Assembly: GCA_951635545.1 (NCBI GenBank)
Contig: OX620685.1
Span: 682,001-746,000 of the forward strand
Direction: 5' to 3'
Origin: CAG-873 sp910578365
GTDB lineage: Bacteria > Bacteroidota > Bacteroidia > Bacteroidales > Muribaculaceae
DNA length: 64,000 bases
A program made the translations under genes and the position numbers. The notes below the pieces were generated by a model. The model saw only the letters and a program-made list of their open reading frames with translations, ran no database searches and had not been told where the DNA came from. Shown in pieces: positions 44,892-53,665 of this stretch (position 1 is its first letter; the number at the start of each line of letters is the position of its first letter).

Positions 44892-46499
44892 ATGAGAAAG
44901 AAAGTATTAAATATACCAGCAGATATATTAACGGATTCTGATGGTCGTTATGTGCTTGATTCTTATTCAAAAGTGCTGAACTATATCTTATGCACATCTG
45001 AACAGGACACCATAAATTTGTCTAATTGCGTGCTTATTCCTTCTTCAGATCACTTTTCATTTGATTTTTGGGAACTTTTCAGACATGCTGAATCTAAAGG
45101 TCAAAATTTAGATATTGGCATTTCTAAAAATAATGATAAGACTGGCGCACAACTTGTTGTTTCAAAACGAGTTGTTTGCAACAATTCCATTATAAAAAAA
45201 TCCTCTTTTTCAAATGTTTCATTTGAAAAATTTGTGACATTTGGCAAGTCGGTGCTGGAGGATATTCACTTTTCTCATTCGATATTTTCAACGGGGGTTA
45301 GTATTACAGAGTCCGTGATAACTGGATATGTAGCATTCAATGGAATTAAAGCCCGTAGTAGCTATCTGCACGATATTTCATACGTAGGTTCTTATTTTGA
45401 TTTTACATTTTCTAAGATAGAATCGATCAGTATTCTATCATCAACATTTCAGTATAGCGAAGATAACAAGAAAGAAGCTATTGAAAAACCGGGGATTATA
45501 CACCATGATTTAAATTTTGCACACTCCTTATTAGGAGAGGTGCAGATTAATAGAGGAAACTCAGAGTTATTTATATCATTCCTCGACTCTCATATCACTG
45601 GTAGTTTGCATGTCTATGATTGTACCCTTGAGAAAGGGTTGATTCTTGAAGGATGTATTATAAGTGGAGTTCAATCCACAATTATCAATACTACAAATCA
45701 TAAAAATAATGGTAATGCAATATTAGGGATATCTGGAATCAAAATTCAATCAGAACTTACCATTATTGGAATTTCTTGTGATTCTATAGATGCACGAGAT
45801 TGCGTGATTGAAAAGTCTGGGCGGTTGAGCATTTTTCAGACGATAACCAATTACATAGATTTTGAAAGAGCGAGTTTTTATGGCGAGGTAAATATTAACC
45901 ATCTTAATCCTTCATCAAGCAAAAATGCAAATTCATTGTGTAAAATCAACATGGAGTGTGCAATAAATCTCGGAAATCTTAATATTTCACTTGATAACGT
46001 AAAGGTGCTTAATTATGATACTGCTAAAATTCTAAGACTTGCAGCACAGAAATTAAATAACAGCATTGAGATTCCGGCATTAAGAGCCACTGAACATAAA
46101 TTATTCCTAAAAGAAAATAAGCTAAGGTTCTCATTTACGTCAATCGCTGATCACATATTATTATGGCTGAACAAAATGAGCAATGATTTTGGAACAAATT
46201 GGATATTAGGGTGTTTTTTCTGCATTGTAGTTTCAATGATATTTAAAGGTTTAATTGGCTTATCATTAGGAGAATATATTCTTTGTCTTGACCCATCAAA
46301 TTGGGTGCTATTTTCAAAACAGTTCTGGGTGGAAACTTTTGAATTCCTGTGGTTACCTAATTTGGACAGTTTCAAGGATATAGTATCAAATGAAAGATGT
46401 ACGCCTTTGACAATGATAGCCTACATTGCTGGAAAAAGTTTAATTGCATATGGTATTTTTCAGACAGTTGTTGCGTTTAGAAAATACAGTAGCAAGTAA
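44892..46499 (+). CDS. Beta-solenoid membrane protein of unknown role
   Basis: 535 residues, clearly AT-rich. From about residue 75 to 400 the sequence has a pentapeptide-repeat-like pattern of short strands (SSFSNVSFEKF, DIHFSHSIFSTGVSITES and many more), suggesting a right-handed beta-helix. The C-terminus has two or three membrane spans (NWILGCFFCIVVSMIFKGLI; GKSLIAYGIFQTVVAF). It lies 64 bases after hsdR. A repeat rod joined to a membrane module would suit a sensor-effector or channel. No name can be given. Confidence 0.65.
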   Translation: MRKKVLNIPADILTDSDGRYVLDSYSKVLNYILCTSEQDTINLSNCVLIPSSDHFSFDFWELFRHAESKGQNLDIGISKNNDKTGAQLVVSKRVVCNNSIIKKSSFSNVSFEKFVTFGKSVLEDIHFSHSIFSTGVSITESVITGYVAFNGIKARSSYLHDISYVGSYFDFTFSKIESISILSSTFQYSEDNKKEAIEKPGIIHHDLNFAHSLLGEVQINRGNSELFISFLDSHITGSLHVYDCTLEKGLILEGCIISGVQSTIINTTNHKNNGNAILGISGIKIQSELTIIGISCDSIDARDCVIEKSGRLSIFQTITNYIDFERASFYGEVNINHLNPSSSKNANSLCKINMECAINLGNLNISLDNVKVLNYDTAKILRLAAQKLNNSIEIPALRATEHKLFLKENKLRFSFTSIADHILLWLNKMSNDFGTNWILGCFFCIVVSMIFKGLIGLSLGEYILCLDPSNWVLFSKQFWVETFEFLWLPNLDSFKDIVSNERCTPLTMIAYIAGKSLIAYGIFQTVVAFRKYSSK

Positions 46500-46562
46500 A
46501 ATCACATCTTTCATGTAAGCCATTTATAACAACGGAAGCAAGCCTTTAGAACGGGAACGATT

Positions 46563-46724
46563 ATGGATAACGAACAGATATTATTCCAGACGCAAGGTGG
46601 CAAGACGAAGACTGAGGTTCGGCTTGCCAATGAATCCGTGTGGCTCACGGCTGACTAGATGGCGGAGCTGTTTCAGCGCGACAAGAACCAATACCTCTCC
46701 GTTAATATAAGTATTCACAATTGA
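46563..46724 (+). pseudogene. Decayed N-terminal fragment of a RhuM gene
   Basis: The frame from ATG 46563 (MDNEQILFQTQGGKTKTEVR, then NESVWLTAD) meets TAG at 46656-46658 and then continues MAELFQRDKNQYLSV. This is the N-terminus of a RhuM protein with the expected Gln codon changed to TAG. The rest of the gene is missing; a new gene begins at 46732. Confidence 0.8.
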
Positions 46725-46731
46725 TATAATA

Positions 46732-48393
46732 ATGGATAAACTCATAAACATATTTCAATCGTTGATTTCGCATAAAGAAAGTGAGGTCGTGGAGTTTAAG
46801 AAGGCGGAGAACAGTTTCGACTTCGATGACTTGGGCAAGTATTTCTCGGCGTTGAGCAACGAGGCGAATCTTCGTGGGCTTGATTTCGCATGGCTGATTT
46901 TTGGCTATGACGAGAAGAAGCATGAGATTGTCGGCACATCGTATAAAAACGGAGAGAGTGCGCTCAATAATCTCAAGCATGATTTCGCACAGCATACAAC
47001 TGACGGCCAGACGTTCCGCGAGATCGTTCCAATTGAAGTTGACGGCAAGCGCATCCTGATGTTCAAGATTCCGGCTTCTCCGCGAAATATCGTGATGAAG
47101 TGGAAAGGAATCGCATTCGGTCGCGACGGCGAGAGTCTGAAGCCGCTCAACCAATCAAAGATGGATGAAATTCGGCATCAGACACCGGAACCGGATTGGT
47201 CGGCAGAACTTGTACCAAATGCGACAATCGATGATCTCGACGAAGTGGCCATTGCCAAAGCCCGCAAGATGTTCAAGAAAGTACACAGCCGCATACCTGC
47301 TGAAGAGGTCAACCGCTGGTCTACAGAAGAGTTCCTTAGCAAGTGTGAGCTGATGGTTGACGGCAAGCTCACACGCGCCGCAATCATTCTACTCGGCAAG
47401 ATGTTCTCTGACAGCAAACTGCGTCCTGCTGTCGCCGAAGTCACATGGACTCTTCGCGATGAGAAACAGGATGTGGTTGATTACGAGCACTTCTCTGTGC
47501 CCTTCATCCTGACCGTTGATGAAATCCTTGCCAAAATCCATAATCTTACTTTGCGCGAAATGCCCGGTGGAACGCTGTTCCCTGACACAATGAAACAGTA
47601 TGACGACTACACCATTCGCGAGGCATTACATAACTGCATTGCACACCAGGATTATACTCTGCGTCAAAGAATTAACTTTGTTGAGAATCCGGGCTTCCTG
47701 TACTATGCCAATGGAGGTTCGTTCATTCCCGGAACATTGGAGAATGCACTTGCGACAAACGGCCCGCAGCGATTCTTCCGCAATGCCTGTCTGTGCAAGG
47801 CTATGGTTCATTTCAATATGATTGACACGGTAAGCCGAGGAATCAAGAAGATGTTTACAGAGCAGATGGAACGCCGTTTCCCGATGCCCGATTATGAGAT
47901 TGACAACGAGAAGAAAGAAGTGGCCGTGCGCATCTATGGCAATGCCATCAATGAACGATATACGAAGCTTCTCAAAGATAACAATACCCTGACACTCCAC
48001 GACTGCATTTCCCTCGATGCCATTCAGAAAGGACACCGTATAGATGAGGAGATAGCGCAAGATCTCATGAAGCGCGGACTAATCGAAGGAGAAGCCCCCA
48101 ACTACACTATCTCCCTCGGAGTGGCGAAAGCCTCCAAGCAGCTCCCCAGCTACACAAGAGTAAGAGGTTTGGAACGTGATAAGCTGAAGCAGATGATTCT
48201 ACAATACATCCAGAACGCTGGCTCCGACGGTGCCAAGCGTGATGCCATCCTCGAATATCTACAAGGCACGCTACCCAGCCGAAACACTTATGAACAGAAT
48301 GAAACGCTTATATATCATTTACTGTCAGAGTTGCGTAAAGCCGGATTAATAGAGGCTAATGGGAAGATTTGGTTGGCAAAAAATACACAGTAA
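46732..48393 (+). CDS. AlbA_2 domain (divergent AAA/Schlafen-like) ATP-binding protein
   Basis: 553 residues. The N-terminal AlbA_2 domain (ESEVVEFKKAENSFDFDDLG; FGRDGESLKPL) is followed by an HATPase_c_4-like region (YTIREALHNCIAHQDYT, NPGFLYYANGGSF) and C-terminal winged-helix segments. Such proteins are described as transcriptional regulators or ATP-dependent nucleic-acid-binding proteins and are common in defence islands. The gene lies after the RhuM fragment and before the first IS3-family copy. Confidence 0.85.
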   Translation: MDKLINIFQSLISHKESEVVEFKKAENSFDFDDLGKYFSALSNEANLRGLDFAWLIFGYDEKKHEIVGTSYKNGESALNNLKHDFAQHTTDGQTFREIVPIEVDGKRILMFKIPASPRNIVMKWKGIAFGRDGESLKPLNQSKMDEIRHQTPEPDWSAELVPNATIDDLDEVAIAKARKMFKKVHSRIPAEEVNRWSTEEFLSKCELMVDGKLTRAAIILLGKMFSDSKLRPAVAEVTWTLRDEKQDVVDYEHFSVPFILTVDEILAKIHNLTLREMPGGTLFPDTMKQYDDYTIREALHNCIAHQDYTLRQRINFVENPGFLYYANGGSFIPGTLENALATNGPQRFFRNACLCKAMVHFNMIDTVSRGIKKMFTEQMERRFPMPDYEIDNEKKEVAVRIYGNAINERYTKLLKDNNTLTLHDCISLDAIQKGHRIDEEIAQDLMKRGLIEGEAPNYTISLGVAKASKQLPSYTRVRGLERDKLKQMILQYIQNAGSDGAKRDAILEYLQGTLPSRNTYEQNETLIYHLLSELRKAGLIEANGKIWLAKNTQ

Positions 48394-48448
48394 ACGAACA
48401 GTTTCAACAACTGTTTATTTTCTGTGTATTTTGGCGTATAGTCGATCA

Positions 48449-48510
48449 TCCGACCGAAATGATTCCTAATCCGACCGTTTTTAAGGCATCCGACCGATTT
48501 TTAGGTCGGA
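48449..48510 (+). terminator. CCGACCG repeats with terminal hairpin
   Basis: CCGACCG occurs three times (about 48450, 48471 and 48490). The last copy forms TCCGACC (48489-48495) with GGTCGGA (48504-48510), a hairpin that may end transcription of the AlbA_2 gene. Confidence 0.5.
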
Positions 48511-48780
48511 GGACCCTTGTCAGCTCGCAAGATTATCGCTAATTTTGCAGACGAAAGCAGTGTGGCGTCCTGAAAAATATTGACGGGTCAGAGGGTTTGA
48601 GATTATGAATGAATGTTAAACAGTCCGAAGACTGTGGAGACATGCAGGTATGAGCCTGAGATCCCCGAGGTTGGGGTAAAATCCTCCGGGGCTCGATGCC
48701 CCGGGGATTTTTGAGACTTGCAGTGCAATCACCGTCAGTCCCGTCGGTTGGGGTATGCAAAAGTACTGAAAAATCTTGAC

Positions 48781-49662
48781 TCATGCAGATTTCAGGTAAT
48801 ATTTTTTCCAGAGCTTACGTCCGGGTACCGCTCCGCGATGCACTTCATCGGGAGTCAGCATGCCGAGACTGAGGTGCGGTCGGCGGGTATGGTAAGTGTT
48901 GATTACATCCTCCAGCACCTGCCGTATGTTGTCCTTCCTTACGTCCATATGCTTCAGAAACTCCTCTTTAAGTATGCCGTTTACCCTTTCGGCAATTCCG
49001 TTGTTACGTGGGTCGTGCCCTTCCGTCATGCTGATTCGGGCGTGGCGTCTACGAAGCATTTCCACGTAGGGTTTGGCACAATACTGAAGTCCCTTGTCCG
49101 AGTGGTGTATGGGATGCTGACCTCTCCTGCATTGCCTGAAAGCCATCTTCAATGCCGTCATGGCGTTCTCATGCCGCATGTTATCGGCAATCTCCCATCC
49201 CACTATTTTCTTCGAATAGGCATCCGTAATCAGAAACAGATAGTAAAATGTATTCTGATCAGGAAGCCATATATATGTTATGTCGCTTACCCACAACTGG
49301 TTTATGTCATCAGGCGCGAAGTCTTTCCGTAGATCCGGATAGACCTTCATTCCGTGATCGGAGAAGGTTGTCCTTGTCCTGCGGACTCGGGGACGTATCA
49401 GAAGATTATGCCTGTTCATGATATCGAACAGGCGGTCACGGCCTATGTCGAGACAGAACTCCTTACGTAACCTGTCCTTCATCTTTCTGACTCCGAGTGC
49501 CGGAAGATCCTCTCGTATCGAGCGAACGCATTCCAGGATGCGGTCTTCGTCAATGGCATCCTTGAACGACCTTTTGAAAAAGGCATACCACGCTTGTTTA
49601 GTCACCCCAAGCAACCCGCATGCCTCGCTGACACTCAGGTCACGGGACATGCGCAAGCGCAT
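48781..49662 (-). CDS. IS3-family transposase OrfB, copy 1
   Basis: 293 residues. The DDE catalytic core has Asp in LWVSDITYIW, Asp in PIHHSDKGLQY and Glu in NGIAERVNGILKEEF, preceded by an HTH_21-like segment. In IS3 elements the active enzyme is an OrfAB fusion made by -1 frameshift. Here the end of orfA carries seven A (complement of 49680-49686), and the orfB frame is open upstream to that run, so fusion is possible. Otherwise OrfB starts at ATG 49662. Confidence 0.93.
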   Translation of the reverse strand: MRLRMSRDLSVSEACGLLGVTKQAWYAFFKRSFKDAIDEDRILECVRSIREDLPALGVRKMKDRLRKEFCLDIGRDRLFDIMNRHNLLIRPRVRRTRTTFSDHGMKVYPDLRKDFAPDDINQLWVSDITYIWLPDQNTFYYLFLITDAYSKKIVGWEIADNMRHENAMTALKMAFRQCRRGQHPIHHSDKGLQYCAKPYVEMLRRRHARISMTEGHDPRNNGIAERVNGILKEEFLKHMDVRKDNIRQVLEDVINTYHTRRPHLSLGMLTPDEVHRGAVPGRKLWKKYYLKSA

Positions 49663-49664
49663 GG

Positions 49665-50165
49665 CTACTTGGTAGTTGATTTTTTTGACTGCGCAGGCTT
49701 TACAAGCTTCTTGTATTCGGCGATGACACCACTCTGGAACTCTTCACGCAGCTCTGCCTTTTTCCTGTCAGCCTCCAGTTTCTCTATCTTTCTGGTGGCG
49801 GCGTTTAACTTGCGTGTTAGATCCAGTATGGTCTGCTCGGTATCCGTGAGCCTGGTAGTGGGAGAGGTTTTCTTTGTCATTCCTTTCTTTTTTGTCGTTT
49901 GTGCCGGAGTTGCCAGGGACGATATGGCCTTTGTTGTCCGGCATCCGGAGCCGGGAATTAATGCTCCCGTCATGCGGCGCAGCCATTTGCTGATGCTTGA
50001 CCGTGTGCCGCGATAGTCCGGGATTGCATTTACTATTGTAAACAATGTCCCGACCGCAAAATTGTATTCCTCGTCAATCTGACTGAAACTTTTTCCGCTG
50101 CTGTGCCAGGCATTGATTGCCGAAATCTGAGATTCGTCCCAGAATTTTTTGTTTTCTTCACACAT
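49665..50165 (-). CDS. IS3-family transposase OrfA, copy 1
   Basis: 166 residues. The N-terminal part has a helix-turn-helix (SFSQIDEEYNFAVGTLFTIV), and the C-terminal part a leucine-zipper-like coiled coil (TILDLTRKLNAATRKIEKLE). It binds the IS ends. The last codons cross the A7 run used for frameshifting into orfB. Confidence 0.88.
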   Translation of the reverse strand: MCEENKKFWDESQISAINAWHSSGKSFSQIDEEYNFAVGTLFTIVNAIPDYRGTRSSISKWLRRMTGALIPGSGCRTTKAISSLATPAQTTKKKGMTKKTSPTTRLTDTEQTILDLTRKLNAATRKIEKLEADRKKAELREEFQSGVIAEYKKLVKPAQSKKSTTK

Positions 50166-50218
50166 TTTACTAAAAAATGTTGAATCTGACGGTCAACACT
50201 TTTCCGGACTAGACACAG

Positions 50219-50259
50219 CAAGCCTGGTGTGGCTTGGAAATAGAGGCTGCGACAGCCTC
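50219..50259 (+). ncRNA. Two adjacent perfect hairpins, candidate RNA cut off from its promoter
   Basis: CAAGCC-tggtgt-GGCTTG (50219-50236) and GAGGCTG-cga-CAGCCTC (50243-50259) are perfect hairpins just right of IS copy 1. Removing the IS puts them about 12 bases after a TAATTTTG promoter (48539-48546). The original transcript would run towards the att core and terminator at 50419. Confidence 0.4.
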
Positions 50260-50359
50260 GAACAACAAGAAAAGACGGTTCCGCCAAGTCAATGACTTAC
50301 CAAAATCAGGCATGAACCATTTAAACTGCAACTCCTTGATACAATTATAGTTGTCAACA

Positions 50360-50371
50360 CTGCATCGGCAA
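50360..50371 (+). other. Candidate attachment core, element 2/3 junction
   Basis: CTGCATCGGCAA, identical to 29180-29191 and in the same orientation. It lies about 260 bp upstream of the first gene of element 3. Confidence 0.5.
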
Positions 50372-50418
50372 GTAGATAAATACCTAAAAATCATATAATT
50401 AGCTAACGGGTAATACGA

Positions 50419-50446
50419 AACGCCTCTTTTCAGGGGCGTTTTTTAT
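50419..50446 (+). terminator. Intrinsic terminator near the left end of element 3
   Basis: AACGCCTC (50419-50426) pairs with GGGGCGTT (50433-50440), followed by TTTTT. It corresponds in place to 29238 in element 2. Confidence 0.8.
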
Positions 50447-50633
50447 TGGCCGTTTTTGCCGATTTTTGCGCATTTTGGTCGATTTTGGCGAGATTTTGTA
50501 CCGCGATTGTACCGTGAATCCAAGTTTTTACAAGCCTCAGAGGAGGTTGTGGACGATATGGCACACAGTGACACACACTGACACGCCATGACACAGAATT
50601 AACAAAAATAAACGGAAATAAACGGAAATAACA

Positions 50634-51533
50634 ATGAGCAGTACAATTGAAATAACGAAGATTTGTGAGCATTGCGGAGCAACATTCATCGCCCGTAAAT
50701 GCTCGACAAGATTCTGCTGTAAGCGTTGTGCAGAGCACGCTTATAAACAGCAGAGGCGAAATCAGCATATCGCTGAACAGCAACATATAGCGAATAGCAC
50801 CAATACTGATAAAATCTCTGAACTTGAATTCATCAGTCCGGCGCAATGTGCCCTTCTTATAGGTGTGTCAAGAAGAACTTTGTACCGGTATCTTGAAGGA
50901 AATAAAATACCATGCTGTCAATTCAATGGATGCACTCGAATAAGAAGAACAGATGTAGATTCTCTTTTTGGCAATCAATCATTATATGTCAAAAGGGAGA
51001 AGAAAAGAGCGGAGTCTATCGAGGAGTTCTACACAACGAAGGAGGTGCTGGAGAAATTCGACATCAGCAACTCATGGCTGTTTAAGATAGCAACGGAGAG
51101 GAATATTCCGAAGACCGTTGTCAGAGGTAAGACTCTTTGGAGCCGGAAGCATATTGACAAGGCTCTTACCGACAAACTACCCGGCAACTCAACCGAAGAT
51201 GAATGGTATTCGGTTGAGGAGGTCTGCGCCAAGTTCAATATGTCGAAGGAAGCCGTCTATCGTTTCGTGTCGGAGCATCGCATCAGCAAGCGGAAAGAGA
51301 AATGCCGTGTATTCTATTCCCGTCGGCAGTTTGACAAAGCGATGGGGATTGACTCGGAACTGGAACCGGAATACTATACAATGCCGGAGGCTATAGCTCG
51401 ATATAACATGACACGAGACCAGATTTCGCATTATGTCCGCACTCATAATATTCCCCGTACATACGAAGGCAGATATGTGAGAATCGACCGAAAGGCTCTT
51501 GACGCACTCTTCGCTCCGCCCAAAATCAGTTAA
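50634..51533 (+). CDS. Zinc-ribbon plus multi-HTH protein, element 3
   Basis: 299 residues, homologous to 29476. The zinc ribbon (CEHCGATF, then CCKRCAEHAY) is nearly the same. Then follow several MerR/Xis-like modules (FISPAQCALLIGVSRRTLYR; EFYTTKEVLEKFDISNSWLF; WYSVEEVCAKFNMSKEAVYR; YYTMPEAIARYNMTRDQISH), about one more than in element 2. It probably binds the GGTGA-type sites upstream of integrase and replication genes of this element. The different module number may reflect different operator spacing. Confidence 0.75.
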   Translation: MSSTIEITKICEHCGATFIARKCSTRFCCKRCAEHAYKQQRRNQHIAEQQHIANSTNTDKISELEFISPAQCALLIGVSRRTLYRYLEGNKIPCCQFNGCTRIRRTDVDSLFGNQSLYVKREKKRAESIEEFYTTKEVLEKFDISNSWLFKIATERNIPKTVVRGKTLWSRKHIDKALTDKLPGNSTEDEWYSVEEVCAKFNMSKEAVYRFVSEHRISKRKEKCRVFYSRRQFDKAMGIDSELEPEYYTMPEAIARYNMTRDQISHYVRTHNIPRTYEGRYVRIDRKALDALFAPPKIS

Positions 51534-51538
51534 AAATT

Positions 51539-51580
51539 GGTGAGCGGTACAAACCACTACAACATCACCGATTCACCATC
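51539..51580 (+). promoter_or_regulatory. GGTGA/TCACC operator-like sites upstream of integrase, element 3
   Basis: GGTGAGCGGT (51539-51548) and inverted TCACCGATTCACCAT (51565-51579) precede the integrase. Similar sites (GCGGTGA and TCACTCACCATTACACCATT) precede the excisionase-type gene at 56444-56497. They take the place of the GGTTATC arrays in element 2. Confidence 0.5.
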
Positions 51581-51633
51581 AGCCATTTATATAATTTAGC
51601 AACAAAAACAACAACATAATCGTAAATACAATC

Positions 51634-52743
51634 ATGTTACCATCAACGTGTTCTAAAGTCAGCCTGCGCCAGCGTCCGATTAAGGATGACAGGCTCTCGC
51701 TATATCTGGACTACTATCCGCCAATTCGGAATCCAAAGACCATGAAGATGTCGCGCCGCGAATATCTCGGGTTCTACATCTACGCAAAGCCTCGCACCAA
51801 GGCGCAGAAGGAATACAACGACGCAATCATCATGCGTGCCGAGATAATCCGATGCCGCCGTCAGGAAGCAGTAATCAACAATGAGTTCGGCTTCATGGAT
51901 CGTGAGCAACCCAAGGCAGACTTCCTCGAATATTTCGAGATGAAATCCAAGCGTCACTATCAGAAATGGGAGATTGTCTATCTCCATTTCAAGCGGTTCA
52001 CCAACGGCAAATGTACTTTTGGAGAAGTCACCGTTGATCTCTGCAACCGTTTCCGGGAGTATCTGCTCAGCACTACCCAACTGCGCCATCCTAAACTGAT
52101 GCTGACAGTCAACTCTGCAGCCGGATATTTCTCCACGTTCAGGGCTTTGCTCAAAGAGGCTTACAAAGAGAGGCTTATCAAAGAGAACATCAACGATTTT
52201 CTTGAGGCAATCGAATATGAGGAGGTAAAGAAAAACTTTCTCACGGCCGAGGAGGTGAAGGCTCTCGCCAGAACCCCGTGTGAGATTGATGTACTGAAGC
52301 GTGCGTCACTCTTCTCTATATTGACCGGTCTCCGAATCAGCGACATTATCAGCCTTAAATGGGATGATATACGACTGGACGCTGACGGAGAAATGGCAAT
52401 GTTCATTCGCATACAGAAGACACAGAAAGAATCCATCCACCCTCTCAGCCCTGAGATGCTTGCCTTATGTGGAGAGCGAAGCTCCGGCTTGGTGTTCAAA
52501 GGATTCAATCAGTCTATGGCTCAGTATCCCCTGAAAGAATGGCTTAAGGCCGCAGGCATAACCAAGCGTGTGACTTTCCACCGGTTCCGCGACACCTTTG
52601 CCACGCTACAGCTCGCCGCTGGGACTGACATCTACACCGTCAGCAAGATGCTTGACCATGCCAATGTGACCACGACGCAGATCTACGCGAGACTCGTTGA
52701 CTCCACCAAACGCGACACCGTTGACCGCATCAAACTGAAATAA
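51634..52743 (+). CDS. Tyrosine recombinase/integrase, element 3
   Basis: 369 residues. Catalytic residues: Arg in ILTGLRISDI, HxxR in FHRFRDTFATL, His in MLDHANVTTT and Tyr in QIYARL. Related to the element 2 enzyme (30343) over its whole length. It lies between the two identical IS3-family copies, so it could also be moved as part of a composite transposon. Intact. Confidence 0.93.
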   Translation: MLPSTCSKVSLRQRPIKDDRLSLYLDYYPPIRNPKTMKMSRREYLGFYIYAKPRTKAQKEYNDAIIMRAEIIRCRRQEAVINNEFGFMDREQPKADFLEYFEMKSKRHYQKWEIVYLHFKRFTNGKCTFGEVTVDLCNRFREYLLSTTQLRHPKLMLTVNSAAGYFSTFRALLKEAYKERLIKENINDFLEAIEYEEVKKNFLTAEEVKALARTPCEIDVLKRASLFSILTGLRISDIISLKWDDIRLDADGEMAMFIRIQKTQKESIHPLSPEMLALCGERSSGLVFKGFNQSMAQYPLKEWLKAAGITKRVTFHRFRDTFATLQLAAGTDIYTVSKMLDHANVTTTQIYARLVDSTKRDTVDRIKLK

Positions 52744-52820
52744 GTTTTGTAACGCGAAATTTCAAGGCGTAAATATTTTGCAAATCAAAACTTATTATTA
52801 ACTTTGCAGAGAGAAAAATC

Positions 52821-53120
52821 ATGCACATAATATCTCATAGAAAACTCAAGGAGTTCTACGAGTCTCCCGGAAAGGAAGATTCAAGAATTGCGTTGGAGCG
52901 GTGGTATAACATCGCTCTAAATGCCCAGTGGCATAACTTCTCGGAAATACGTGAAGATTTTCCCACCGCTGATTATGTTGGTAACCAACACTATGTATTC
53001 AACATCAGGGGTAATAATTACCGACTGGTCGTTGTGGTAAAATTCACAATCGGGAGAATATTCATCCGATTCGTAGGAACCCACGCCGAGTATGATAGAA
53101 TTGATTGTTCAACCATCTAA
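52821..53120 (+). CDS. higB: HigB-type mRNA interferase toxin
   Basis: 99 residues of the RelE/HigB fold: MHIISHRKLKEFYE, RWYNIALNAQWHNFSEI, FNIRGNNYRLVVVVKF and the end FIRFVGTHAEYDRID. HigB toxins cut ribosome-bound mRNA. A TAACTTTG promoter lies at 52799-52806. The toxin precedes its antitoxin, the usual order for hig. Apparently intact. Confidence 0.9.
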   Translation: MHIISHRKLKEFYESPGKEDSRIALERWYNIALNAQWHNFSEIREDFPTADYVGNQHYVFNIRGNNYRLVVVVKFTIGRIFIRFVGTHAEYDRIDCSTI

Positions 53121-53130
53121 GATAAAATAT

Positions 53131-53493
53131 ATGGAAATAACCAAACAGCAATATGAGTATGCACTCAACCGCATTGAGGAGCTATTGCCGCTCGTAACGG
53201 ATGAGACTCCGGCAAGCGACAAGAATGCCGTTGAGCTTACCATTGTCTCGGACGTGGTTGAAGCATACGAAAAAATACATTATCCGATTGCCAAACCCAC
53301 TATTGGCGAACTTATCAGTCTCTCCATAGAGGAAAAAGGCATGACCCAGAAACAACTCGCGAAAGAGCTGGGAGTGAGTCCATCTCGCGTCAGTGATTAT
53401 ATATCCGGGCGAGCAGAGCCAACCTTACGCATCGCCCGCGCGATTTGTGGCGTCCTGAAAAATATTGACGGGTCAGAGGGTTTGAGATTATGA
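53131..53493 (+). CDS. higA: HigA-type antitoxin, 3' end replaced by IS sequence
   Basis: About 120 residues from ATG 53131. The C-terminal XRE helix-turn-helix is present (MTQKQLAKELGVSPSRVSDY). After ARAI the frame enters IS copy 2 at 53446 and ends with 15 foreign residues (CGVLKNIDGSEGLRL). The original end is found right of the IS at 55104-55148 (CIILGIAPAAMLGI, stop), in frame once the IS and one ATT are removed. The antitoxin fold is mostly kept, so partial activity is possible. Confidence 0.88.
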   Translation: MEITKQQYEYALNRIEELLPLVTDETPASDKNAVELTIVSDVVEAYEKIHYPIAKPTIGELISLSIEEKGMTQKQLAKELGVSPSRVSDYISGRAEPTLRIARAICGVLKNIDGSEGLRL

Positions 53494-53665
53494 ATGAATG
53501 TTAAACAGTCCGAAGACTGTGGAGACATGCAGGTATGAGCCTGAGATCCCCGAGGTTGGGGTAAAATCCTCCGGGGCTCGATGCCCCGGGGATTTTTGAG
53601 ACTTGCAGTGCAATCACCGTCAGTCCCGTCGGTTGGGGTATGCAAAAGTACTGAAAAATCTTGAC

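Larger units (their letters stand above)
48561..50215 (-). mobile_element. IS3-family insertion sequence, copy 1
   Basis: 1655 bp, inverted ends starting TGTGGCGTCCTGAAAAATAT and ending ACTTTTCCGGACTAGACA (both begin TGT inward), flanked by the 3-bp duplication CAG (48558-48560, 50216-50218). Near the left end is a strong GC hairpin (48686-48704) followed by T5, probably blocking transcription through the end. The sequence appears identical to copy 2 at 53446-55100. It sits between a TAATTTTG promoter (48539-48546) and the sequence that promoter would have transcribed. Confidence 0.93.
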
